The position numbers and the translations under genes are program-made. Of a stretch of 32,581 bases of DNA, positions 25,037 to 32,011 are shown one piece after another. The DNA is from Actinomycetes bacterium. Its GTDB lineage: Bacteria > Actinomycetota > Actinomycetes > S36-B12. Within the stretch, counting starts at the first letter, position 1. Every line of letters starts with the position of its first letter. The DNA lies in assembly GCA_024639145.1 (NCBI GenBank), contig JAHEIZ010000014.1, positions 68,543-101,123 of the forward strand. Reading direction: 5' to 3'. The notes under the pieces were generated by a model. It was not told where the DNA came from. It saw only the letters and a program-made list of their open reading frames with translations, and searched no databases.

Positions 25037-26299
25037 TTAGGCGTCGTACAGGCCTGACTTTCCGATGCGCTCGAGTGCCACCTCTGCGCTCCATGGGAGC
25101 ATCGTCGAGCCCAGACGGGAATCTCGGTACATGCGCTCGAGGGGCATGTGCTTGAGCATCGACTGGCCACCGCACACCCGTACGGCCAGGGCCGCGACAG
25201 CATTCGCATGCTCCATCACGGTGTAGACAGCCGCCCACGCGGTGACCATCTGCTCCTCGATGGGGTCGAGGGTGGCCGAGTCGACCACGCTGAAGAGCAT
25301 CGCGCGGGACTGCTCGTACTTGATATTCATCTCGGCCCAGCCGTACTGCTTGATGGGGTTATCGCGACGGCCCGTGCCCTTGGCTGCTCCCGCGACCTCG
25401 CCGCGCAGGTAGCTGCGCGTGAAGTCGAGGATGCCCTTGGTAAGACCGAGGTACGACGGCGCCAGCGACATGAAGAGGTACGGGTAGCGCTTCGCCGCCT
25501 GGTCATACATGCCGCCGGGCATGATCTCGTCGTCAGCCGGGACGAATACATCCTTGAGCAAGAGGGTGCGCGAGACGGTGCCGCGCATGCCCAGGGGATC
25601 CCAGTCGTCGACGATCTCGACGCCCTCGGCATTCGCGCGCACCGAGAGCAGGCGCAAGAACTCCTCGCCCTCGACCTGGCAGGTGACGTTGTAGCGATCG
25701 GCAGCACCCGAGAGCGAGGCGAAGATCTTGCGACCGGTGACGAGGTAGCCGCCCTCGACCGGGGTTGCCCGGGTCATGATGCCCGCGAGTGCGCCGGGGT
25801 TCAGGCCCTCGCTGAAGGGCTGCGAGTGAATCTCGCCGTTCTCGACCACTCCGCGGAACATCTCGGCGCGGCGCCGCTCATGGGTCTCGCGCTCCTCCGG
25901 GCTCATGTCCAGCAGGTCAGCGACCTGGCCGGCCCACAGCATCGTGGCGTTGTGCATGTTGAAGGTCAGGCCGGTCGAGCCGCAGTGGCGGCCGATCTCC
26001 TCTGAGACGCGCATGTAGTCGGCGTAGCTCGCGCCCATGCCGCCGTACTGCTTCGGCACGCACAGTGCCAGGAAGCCGCGTTCGCGCAGGTCATTGAAGT
26101 TGCCCCAGGGGAACTCGGCATTGAGGTCAGTGTGAACGGCGCGCTCCTCGAACCTCGGCCCGAGTTCGCGAATGACCGCGACCATCTCGTCACGGGTCAT
26201 CGTGGAGTCAGGGGTACCGACCGGGCCGGTCTTGCCGCCGGTGGAACCGGTGGCAACGGAGGAACCTTCATGTGCAGCAACGGCATTCGCAGGAGTCAT
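25037..26299 (-). CDS. Acyl-CoA dehydrogenase-like flavoprotein lacking both usual catalytic glutamates
   Basis: 420 residues. Residues 1-33 are a Gly/Ser-rich extension, then an acyl-CoA-dehydrogenase fold with VPKQYGGMGASYADYMRVSEEIG, PFSEGLNPG, VTGRKIFASLSG and LGMRGT. Helix G (SLAPSYLGLTKGILDF, about 278-293) has no glutamate, and the YEG position reads RDSRLGSTMLPWS, so neither known base is present. Relatives with this pattern include flavin monooxygenases of the IacA/DszC kind, so oxygenation rather than dehydrogenation is possible. It is divergent from the hydrolase-NicX-ligase operon across a palindromic promoter. A -10 (TATTCT) at 26307-26312 implies a leaderless ATG at 26299. Confidence 0.82.
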   Translation of the reverse strand: MTPANAVAAHEGSSVATGSTGGKTGPVGTPDSTMTRDEMVAVIRELGPRFEERAVHTDLNAEFPWGNFNDLRERGFLALCVPKQYGGMGASYADYMRVSEEIGRHCGSTGLTFNMHNATMLWAGQVADLLDMSPEERETHERRRAEMFRGVVENGEIHSQPFSEGLNPGALAGIMTRATPVEGGYLVTGRKIFASLSGAADRYNVTCQVEGEEFLRLLSVRANAEGVEIVDDWDPLGMRGTVSRTLLLKDVFVPADDEIMPGGMYDQAAKRYPYLFMSLAPSYLGLTKGILDFTRSYLRGEVAGAAKGTGRRDNPIKQYGWAEMNIKYEQSRAMLFSVVDSATLDPIEEQMVTAWAAVYTVMEHANAVAALAVRVCGGQSMLKHMPLERMYRDSRLGSTMLPWSAEVALERIGKSGLYDA

Positions 26300-26306
26300 G
26301 GACTCG

Positions 26307-26334
26307 AGAATAGGGATCGAAAATCAAAAGTCAA
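26307..26334 (-). promoter_or_regulatory. Minus-strand promoter of the ACAD-like flavoprotein gene
   Basis: TTGACT (complement of 26329-26334), a 16-base spacer and TATTCT (complement of 26307-26312). Transcription would start at about 26300, next to the ATG at 26299, leaving no room for a ribosome binding site. Confidence 0.6.
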
Positions 26335-26345
26335 CACTGTTGACT
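26329..26345. promoter_or_regulatory. Perfect 17-bp palindromic operator between divergent promoters
   Basis: AGTCAACA-C-TGTTGACT, with 8-bp perfect arms around one base. Each arm contains the -35 hexamer TTGACT of one of the two divergent promoters, so a bound dimer would block both. The only TetR-type gene in view is at 29507-30151; the GntR regulator is the other candidate. Confidence 0.7.
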
Positions 26346-26368
26346 AAATTGGTATACGGCCATAGTTT
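26340..26368 (+). promoter_or_regulatory. Plus-strand promoter of the hydrolase-NicX-ligase operon
   Basis: TTGACT (26340-26345), a 17-base spacer and TAGTTT (26363-26368, TAnnnT type; CATAGT at 26361 is an alternative). Transcription would begin at about 26375, the first base of the hydrolase ATG. Confidence 0.5.
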
Positions 26369-26374
26369 TCGGGG

Positions 26375-27169
26375 ATGCCGATAACGATCACCGACGTCGA
26401 CGAGGTGCCGAACGCCTGGCGTGAGGCGGGCGAGGGTGCCCGCGTTGCCGTTCTCCTGCACGGGCTCGGCGGCTCGCGCACCGCCTGGGGCCCGAACCTG
26501 CCCGTGCTCGCCGAGGCCGAGCGGGTCGTGGCCTGGGATGCCCCCGGCTATGGCGAGTCAGCCCCCGTCGAGACCCTGAGCTTCGCTGGCTACGCCGATC
26601 GAGCAGCCGCACTGATCCGTCGAGTCTCCCCCGATGCGCCCGTTGACCTGGTCGGTACGTCATTCGGCGGCATGATCGCCCAGTACACGACCTACGCCTA
26701 CCCCGAGCTCGTGCGCTCCCTCACCCTGATCTGCACCAGCCCGGCCTTCGGCCTCGACGGAACCGACCCTGACGAATGGCGTAACAACCGGCTCAAGGGC
26801 CTGGAGACCTTTGGCACCGTCGCCGCCGCCGCACCGGTCATCCTCAGTTCGCTCGCCGGGCCTAATGCCCAGCACGTCGTGCCCGAGGCCTGCGAGGCCA
26901 TGGCACGCATCCCGATGGAAGGCATGCTCACCAGCTTGTCGATCCTGCCCTCGCATGACTCTCGGGCAATCCTCCCCGAGATCACGGCGCCGACTCTCGT
27001 GCTCATTGGCGAGGATGACGACGAAACGCCGCCTTCGTACTCGAAGGCCATTGTCGATCTGATGCCCAATGCCACACTGGTGACGATTCCCGGCGCCGGG
27101 CACCTGCTCAACCTCGAGGCACCTGACGCCGTGAACCGCGCCATCCTTCAGCACTGGGAGACCACATGA
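26375..27169 (+). CDS. Alpha/beta hydrolase, possible amide deformylase or C-C hydrolase of the NicX operon
   Basis: 264 residues. The oxyanion motif is LLHGLGGS (27-34), the nucleophile Ser96 sits in GTSFGG, the acid is in IGEDDDETP (about Asp215) and His243 is in GAGHLLNLE, so all catalytic residues are present. It is the first gene of a plus-strand operon; its stop overlaps the NicX-like start (ATGA). In nicotinate degradation an alpha/beta hydrolase (NicD) deformylates the N-formylmaleamate made by NicX, so a matching role on a related ring-cleavage product is reasonable. Similarity to NicD beyond the fold is not obvious to me, and meta-cleavage hydrolases look alike. Confidence 0.82.
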   Translation: MPITITDVDEVPNAWREAGEGARVAVLLHGLGGSRTAWGPNLPVLAEAERVVAWDAPGYGESAPVETLSFAGYADRAAALIRRVSPDAPVDLVGTSFGGMIAQYTTYAYPELVRSLTLICTSPAFGLDGTDPDEWRNNRLKGLETFGTVAAAAPVILSSLAGPNAQHVVPEACEAMARIPMEGMLTSLSILPSHDSRAILPEITAPTLVLIGEDDDETPPSYSKAIVDLMPNATLVTIPGAGHLLNLEAPDAVNRAILQHWETT

Positions 27170-28227
27170 CCGTCCGACCACCTGTCGCCGAATGGCGCTG
27201 GATCGAGTCCTTCGCCGCGCAGTTCAAGATCAACGGCGTCACGCCCGGCATGGAATGCATCGTGCTCTCCGAGTCAGCGAGCCGCCCCGATCTCGTCGAG
27301 ACCTCGCTACTCGCACTCGAGTCGCTCGGCGCGAAGCCCTTCGAGGTCGTGATGCGCACGCCGGCCAACCCCGGTCCAGTCGCGATTCGCTCGACCGGCA
27401 CCTCACTTGCACTCAACGGTCTCGCCGGTGCGATCGGCTCTCTCTCTTCGGTTCCGTTTGTTGTCGACTGCACGGTCGAGGGCATGCTGCACGCGAAGGA
27501 GCTCGGCCCGATTCTTTCCTCCGGTACGAGCATCCTGATGGTCAGTCTTGAGCACCCCGAGGTGTACGAGCGCATGCGTCACGATCCGGTGATGGCCGAG
27601 CGCGTGACTGCAGCGCACGAGTTGATGAAGCGCTCGAAGACCATGCGTGCCACGAGTGAGTTCGGCACTGATCTCACCGTTGAGCTCGCCGGTGCTTTCA
27701 CCGCGGGTTCGACCGGTGTCATCAGCGGCCCGGGCTCAATCGCGCACTGGCCCGGCGGTCTCGTACTCGCCTTCCCCGCGAAGGGCACTGTCAACGGCAC
27801 GGTCGTTCTCGCGCCAGGCGATATCAACCTGACCTTCAAGCACTACATCACTGAGCCGATCACGATGCGCATCGAGAACGACTACGTCGTCGAGATCAAG
27901 GGCAACGGCTACCAGGCCGAGCTCATGCGCTCGTACCTCGAGGCCTTCGATGCGGATGCGTATGCAACCTCTCATGTCGGCTTCGGCATGAACACCGGCG
28001 CACGCTGGGATTTCCTCGAGCTGTATGACCGCTCCGATATCAACGGCACCGAGGCACGTGCCTTCGGCGGCAACTTCCTCTTCAGCACCGGCGCCAATGA
28101 GAACGCCGACCGCTTCACCGCGGGTCACTTCGACCTGCCGATGCGCAATCACAGTGTGTGGCTCGATGATCGCCAAGTAGTCGACAAGGGAACCCTGGTC
28201 GGCGTTGCTGCCGGAGAGGCGAACTGA
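27166..28227 (+). CDS. NicX-like Fe(II) dioxygenase (2,5-dihydroxypyridine dioxygenase family, M29 aminopeptidase fold)
   Basis: 353 residues, the length of NicX. The C-terminal half follows Pseudomonas NicX closely: SHVGFG, YDRSD, EARAFGGNFLFSTGAN, HFDLPMRN, VWLDD. The iron ligands reported for NicX (His265, His318, Asp320) correspond to His270, His321 and Asp323 here. NicX opens 2,5-dihydroxypyridine to N-formylmaleamate. Databases often mislabel this family as leucyl aminopeptidase. The N-terminal half differs more, so the substrate may be another hydroxylated N-heterocycle or aminophenol. Coupled to the hydrolase by ATGA; the GS-like II gene starts 1 base after its stop. None of the other nicotinate genes (NicAB, NicC, NicF, NicE) is visible. 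Confidence 0.78.
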   Translation: MTVRPPVAEWRWIESFAAQFKINGVTPGMECIVLSESASRPDLVETSLLALESLGAKPFEVVMRTPANPGPVAIRSTGTSLALNGLAGAIGSLSSVPFVVDCTVEGMLHAKELGPILSSGTSILMVSLEHPEVYERMRHDPVMAERVTAAHELMKRSKTMRATSEFGTDLTVELAGAFTAGSTGVISGPGSIAHWPGGLVLAFPAKGTVNGTVVLAPGDINLTFKHYITEPITMRIENDYVVEIKGNGYQAELMRSYLEAFDADAYATSHVGFGMNTGARWDFLELYDRSDINGTEARAFGGNFLFSTGANENADRFTAGHFDLPMRNHSVWLDDRQVVDKGTLVGVAAGEAN

Positions 28228-28228
28228 C

Positions 28229-29500
28229 GTGGCTGACCAGATTGACGTGATCTTCCCTGACCTGCTCGGGCTCACCCATGGCAAGACAGTTCCCACCCAC
28301 CGTGTCGACCACCCGACTCACTACGCCATCACCGTGATGGTGCAAGGACTCGATCTCGAGTTCCTCGACACGGCGAGCTACTCCACCAGCGCTGGGTTCC
28401 CCGACATGGAAGCGCGCATCGACTCCGCGACACTTCGCCCGTGGATCAACGGTCGGCAGATCGCGCTGTCGAACCTTTACCGCACCAACGGCGAGGAGCT
28501 TCCGCTCGACGGCCGACGCCAGCTGCGCATGATCTGCGATCAGTGGGGCCAGCGCGGCTACACCCCGATGACCGGCTTCGAGATGGAGTTCTTCCTGCTC
28601 GAGAGCCTCAAGCCGCTCGTCAAGATGCCCGTTCCCGATCACCGCGTCTACGGCATCGGTGCCGGCGCTGACCCCAGTGGCACTCTCGAGGCCGTTGTCG
28701 AGCTCGCCGAGATGGCGCGCCTTCAGGTCGAGGGTGTCAATGCCGAGTTCACGCCGAGCCAGGTAGAGGCAGCCCTGCACTACCAGCCGGCCCTCGAGTC
28801 GGCCGATTGCGCACTTCTCTTCCGCGAGCTCGTACGCCTTGCCGCACGCGAGCGCGGTGTCGACGCCACTTTCATGGCGCGCCCATTCGCCGACGCTGTC
28901 GGTAATGGCATGCACGTGAACATGAGCCTGGCGAATGCCGCAGGCGAGAACATGTTCGCGAGCCTCGAGGATCCCCTGGGCATCACCGATCTCGCTCGCC
29001 ATTTCATTGCCGGCCTGCTCGCACATCATGAGGCACTCGCGGCATTCGCGGCTCCGACCGTCAATTCGTACAAGCGCCTGACCCCCGGCATGCTCAGTGG
29101 CTACTGGGCTAACTGGGGTCTCGACAATCGCATTGCCACCGTGCGCGTTCCCGGTCAGCGCGGTGCCACGACTCGCGTCGAGCACCGCATGGCTGACGGC
29201 AGTGCAACCCCGCATCTGCTCAGCGCTGCACTCTTCGCCGCGGGCATGCACGGCGTTGACGAGAAACTCGAGCTTCCCGCACCGCAGCTCGGTGATGCCG
29301 ATGAGGCACCGAACACCGATCGTCACACTCCGCACTCGCTTGCCGAGTCGCTCGATGCACTCGAGGCCGATACCAAGCTGCAGTCGTACCTCGAGAAGGA
29401 TCTCGTCGAGGTATACGTCGGACTCAAGCGCGATGAGTGGAAGCGGTGGGTGTCTGCGGTGACTGACTGGGAGCAGGGCGAGTACGCCCGCGTGTACTGA
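28229..29500 (+). CDS. Divergent glutamine-synthetase-family ligase (GS-like II)
   Basis: 423 residues from the GTG at 28229, with GGAGAGG about 10 bases upstream. The catalytic domain is recognisable: Glu118 and Glu120 (GFEMEFF), Glu173 and Glu180 (EFTPSQVE), His229 (GNGMHVN), Arg301, and RVEHR at 316-320. Differences from GS-like I: the beta-grasp domain begins at once with VIFPDLLGLTHGKTVP (normally VxxxFVDxxGxxrGK), the second histidine of HxH is Asn231, and GPGQ is TPSQ. The pocket is therefore altered and the acceptor is probably not ammonia. As third gene of the NicX operon it likely glutamylates an amine or amino acid of that branch, perhaps the substrate or a toxic intermediate. Confidence 0.83.
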   Translation: MADQIDVIFPDLLGLTHGKTVPTHRVDHPTHYAITVMVQGLDLEFLDTASYSTSAGFPDMEARIDSATLRPWINGRQIALSNLYRTNGEELPLDGRRQLRMICDQWGQRGYTPMTGFEMEFFLLESLKPLVKMPVPDHRVYGIGAGADPSGTLEAVVELAEMARLQVEGVNAEFTPSQVEAALHYQPALESADCALLFRELVRLAARERGVDATFMARPFADAVGNGMHVNMSLANAAGENMFASLEDPLGITDLARHFIAGLLAHHEALAAFAAPTVNSYKRLTPGMLSGYWANWGLDNRIATVRVPGQRGATTRVEHRMADGSATPHLLSAALFAAGMHGVDEKLELPAPQLGDADEAPNTDRHTPHSLAESLDALEADTKLQSYLEKDLVEVYVGLKRDEWKRWVSAVTDWEQGEYARVY

Positions 29501-29506
29501 GTCGAG

Positions 29507-30151
29507 TTACGCCGGCATGAGCTGCGCGATCAGCGCACTGAGCCCGGTGGAGAAGACCTCGTCGCTGCTCGGGTACAGATGCCCGACGAGTTCATGGATG
29601 GCCGGATACTCATCGGCTGGTAGCGCACGGTAGTCACGTCGCCACGTGTCATAGGTGGCCTTGCGCTCCTTCGCGTTGCGCGAGAGCGGAGCATCGAGTG
29701 ATGCCGAGCCAACCGTGTATTCAATGAGCACGTGATACGCCCGAGCCGCTGCATCTGGATCCATGCCCGCACGCAGGAAGGCGTCGAGCATCACTTCAGT
29801 GATGCGAAGTTCATTCGCATTTCGAGTCGGGCCGGCTGAGGTGATGAGGAGCGCGACTTGGTTCTTCAGCAACGCCTTGCGAATACCCGTGCACATCCGG
29901 CGCACGTCATCGGCAGGGTCGTCGCTGGTGGCGAATCCCTTGGTCGCCGGGGTGAGTGCCCGGTCGCCCACGGCGCGCATGAGGTCGTCCTTGTCAGCGA
30001 AGTGACGGTAGACGGCGGTGGCGTCTACACCCAGGTGCTCTCCGAGGGCCCGCATGCTCACATCAGCACTTCCCGACTCTGCCGCGAGCTCCAGGGCGGC
30101 CGCACAGATCACCTCACGATTGAGGCGCTGACGGGCGGGCTTCTGCGGCAT
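29507..30151 (-). CDS. TetR/AcrR-family transcriptional regulator
   Basis: 214 residues. The N-terminal helix-turn-helix (about 8-55) reads LNREVICAAALELAAESG, then VSMRALGEHLGVDATAVYRHFADKDDL. The C-terminal half is helical, of the TetR_C type, probably binding an organic ligand. It converges on the GS-like II gene (6-base gap) and is divergent from the decarboxylase-family gene. TAGCCT (complement of 30158-30163) sits six bases before the ATG, so its mRNA looks leaderless. Likely targets are the palindrome at 30211-30224 and perhaps the one at 26329-26345. Confidence 0.9.
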   Translation of the reverse strand: MPQKPARQRLNREVICAAALELAAESGSADVSMRALGEHLGVDATAVYRHFADKDDLMRAVGDRALTPATKGFATSDDPADDVRRMCTGIRKALLKNQVALLITSAGPTRNANELRITEVMLDAFLRAGMDPDAAARAYHVLIEYTVGSASLDAPLSRNAKERKATYDTWRRDYRALPADEYPAIHELVGHLYPSSDEVFSTGLSALIAQLMPA

Positions 30152-30157
30152 CCCCGA

Positions 30158-30163
30158 AGGCTA
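30158..30163 (-). promoter_or_regulatory. Leaderless-type -10 element of the TetR gene
   Basis: TAGCCT on the minus strand ends six bases before the ATG at 30151, the same spacing as TAGGCT before glgM. No Shine-Dalgarno sequence is present between. Confidence 0.45.
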
Positions 30164-30210
30164 ATGCCGAGTCACGGGAAGTGCCCCATGGGCCAGCCAG
30201 GAATTCGGTT

Positions 30211-30224
30211 GTTTGGGCCCAAAC
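30211..30224. promoter_or_regulatory. Perfect 14-bp palindrome between TetR and decarboxylase-family genes
   Basis: GTTTGGGCCCAAAC is fully self-complementary and sits in the 104-base divergent gap, 60 bases from the TetR start and 32 from the other start. It fits a TetR autoregulatory operator. TAGGCT (30242-30247), 8 bases before the ATG at 30256, is the probable -10 of the plus-strand gene. Confidence 0.55.
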
Positions 30225-30255
30225 GATCCTCGCGGAGTTGCTAGGCTCCTGCACT

Positions 30256-31065
30256 ATGGCGAACTCCCAGGGCTTCCTGCCCCCCTTCACTCCCGATGGC
30301 GGCTCGGCACTGATCCCCGAGATGCCCTGGCACTACTCCGGCACCCTGATGACCGTCGAGTACCGCACTGATCCCGCGAATGTGCGCGCGATCCTGCCCC
30401 CCGAGCTCGACCTTGCCCCCGAGGATCCCGGCGCCGTCGCCTTCATCTGGGCCGACTGGCAGTCCTGCAGCAATGGCGGGGCCGAGCTGCTCGATCCCTC
30501 ACGCTCGCAGTACCTCGAGGCCTTCGTCGTGGTGCGCTGCTCGTACCAGGGCGTCACCTACAGCCGCTGCGTGCTGATCTGGGTCACCACCGACTTCGCG
30601 ATCGGTCGCGGTTGGTTCCAGGGCTACCCGAAGAAGTTGGGCAGCGTCTTCGTCACTCGCCCGTACAACCGCGGCAAGGCTGCGCCGCGCATCGCCGAGG
30701 GTGGCACCTTCGGCGCATCCCTGGCTGCCTACGACCATCGCCTTGCCAGCGCGAAGGTCACCCTGCGCGAGCCCGCACCGTCGAATGGCTTCGTCAATGG
30801 TCACAAGATGCTGCATCACCGAGTGATGCCGTCGATGGTGCCCGGCGCGGGTCTCTCGCTGAACCAGCTCGCCACGATGGGCGGTGTCGATCTCGATCTC
30901 GGCCAGCCCTGGATCGGCGATGCTGAACTCACCTTGCATGACTCGCCCTGGGATCAACCGGCATCGCTGCTGCCTGTCGACGAGATCATCGCCGGCTACT
31001 ACTGCGAGGTCGGCACGACCTTCCACGGCGGCACGCTTCTCGCCGATAATTCCGCTGCCATCTAA
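30256..31065 (+). CDS. Acetoacetate decarboxylase-family protein
   Basis: 269 residues from the ATG at 30256; the open frame goes back to 30181 across the palindrome and is not believed. The fold signature is clear: PWHYSGTLMTVEY near the start, RCVLIWVTTDFAIGRGWFQGYPKKLG in the middle with the candidate Schiff-base lysine Lys126 or Lys127, and a C-terminal GYYCEVGTTFHGG. The family includes decarboxylases and also aldolase/dehydratase-type enzymes, so the reaction is open. A luciferase-like oxidoreductase gene follows after 12 bases in the same operon. The divergent TetR gene probably controls it. Confidence 0.83.
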   Translation: MANSQGFLPPFTPDGGSALIPEMPWHYSGTLMTVEYRTDPANVRAILPPELDLAPEDPGAVAFIWADWQSCSNGGAELLDPSRSQYLEAFVVVRCSYQGVTYSRCVLIWVTTDFAIGRGWFQGYPKKLGSVFVTRPYNRGKAAPRIAEGGTFGASLAAYDHRLASAKVTLREPAPSNGFVNGHKMLHHRVMPSMVPGAGLSLNQLATMGGVDLDLGQPWIGDAELTLHDSPWDQPASLLPVDEIIAGYYCEVGTTFHGGTLLADNSAAI

Positions 31066-31077
31066 TTCGAGCACTTC

Positions 31078-32010
31078 ATGAAGCCGAAGCTCGTCAGCGT
31101 TCTCACTGAGAACTGGACCATGACCGATCCGCGCGATGTGCGCGGCATCGTGCGCATGGCCCAGGAGGCCGAGGATGCCGGCTTCGACATGATCATGATC
31201 AGCGATCACGTGCTGCTCGGCCCATCGGCCGGCTCCGAGGGGCGCATGGAGAATCCCCGCGACTATGCCATGCCGGGCAATCAGGATCCCGCCACCGAAT
31301 GGCCGTCATCACTCGTGATGCTCAGCGCTATCGCCGCTGCCACCACTCGCATTCGCGTTGGCGGCATTGCGCTTATCGCTCCGCTGCGTCATCCACTCGC
31401 CCTCGCGAAGGATCTCGCAACCCTCGATCTGCTCGCCGAGGGTCGACTCGTGATCCAGCCGACGGTGAGCTGGCATAAGGACGAATACGACGCCCTCGGC
31501 GTTCCGTTCGGCAAGCGCGGCAAGATCCTTGATGAGGATCTCGAGATCTGGAGTCGCGTGTGGGCCGAGTCGCCCGCGTCCTTCCACGGCGAGTTCTTCG
31601 ACTTCACCGACGTCTACATCGATCCCAAGCCCTGCACGCCCAAGGGCCCGGCGATGTGGTTCGGCGGCGAGAGCCTCACTGATCCTGTTCTCAACCGCCT
31701 GGTGAAGTACGGCAGCGGCTACCACCCGCTCGGCCGGCCGAAGGCTGACGATGTCGCCAAGCTGCGCGCCGGCCTGGAGGCCGCAGGTCGTTCGATCGAC
31801 GAGATCGAGATGGTCGGCGGCACCCGCGTCGAGTTCCCCGATGCGCATTCGGTCGCGCCGTTGCCCGAAGCCCTCGAGGGCATTCCCGCTCAGCTCGAGA
31901 TGGGCTTCGGCACCTTCTGCATCAAGCCGTCGATCTTCATCGACGAGCGCGACAGACACGCAGAATTCTGCCGCGAGGTCGTCAGGCGAGTCGACGAGCT
32001 GACTGCCTGA
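31078..32010 (+). CDS. Luciferase-like (LLM class) flavin/F420-dependent oxidoreductase
   Basis: 310 residues, TIM-barrel LLM family. Typical segments are AQEAEDAGFDMIMISDHVLLGP, RIRVGGIALIAPLRHPLALAKDLATLDLLAEGRL, and the TPKGPAMWFGGES strand. Members use F420 or FMN; in actinobacteria the F420 branch is common, but the sequence alone does not settle the cofactor. It is second in a two-gene unit with the decarboxylase-family protein. Its stop lies 1 base from the convergent purU. The substrate is unknown; a reductive or oxygenating step on a ketone, aldehyde or ring is typical of the family. Confidence 0.86.
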   Translation: MKPKLVSVLTENWTMTDPRDVRGIVRMAQEAEDAGFDMIMISDHVLLGPSAGSEGRMENPRDYAMPGNQDPATEWPSSLVMLSAIAAATTRIRVGGIALIAPLRHPLALAKDLATLDLLAEGRLVIQPTVSWHKDEYDALGVPFGKRGKILDEDLEIWSRVWAESPASFHGEFFDFTDVYIDPKPCTPKGPAMWFGGESLTDPVLNRLVKYGSGYHPLGRPKADDVAKLRAGLEAAGRSIDEIEMVGGTRVEFPDAHSVAPLPEALEGIPAQLEMGFGTFCIKPSIFIDERDRHAEFCREVVRRVDELTA

Positions 32011-32011
32011 G

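Noticed and set aside
26375-28227. Complete nicotinate (nic) degradation cluster
   Set aside because: Only a NicX-like enzyme and a possible NicD analogue are present; no NicA/B, NicC, NicF or NicE genes are in the window.
28115-29335. 406-residue open frame antisense to GS-like II
   Set aside because: Low-complexity shadow of a gene with intact catalytic motifs on the + strand.
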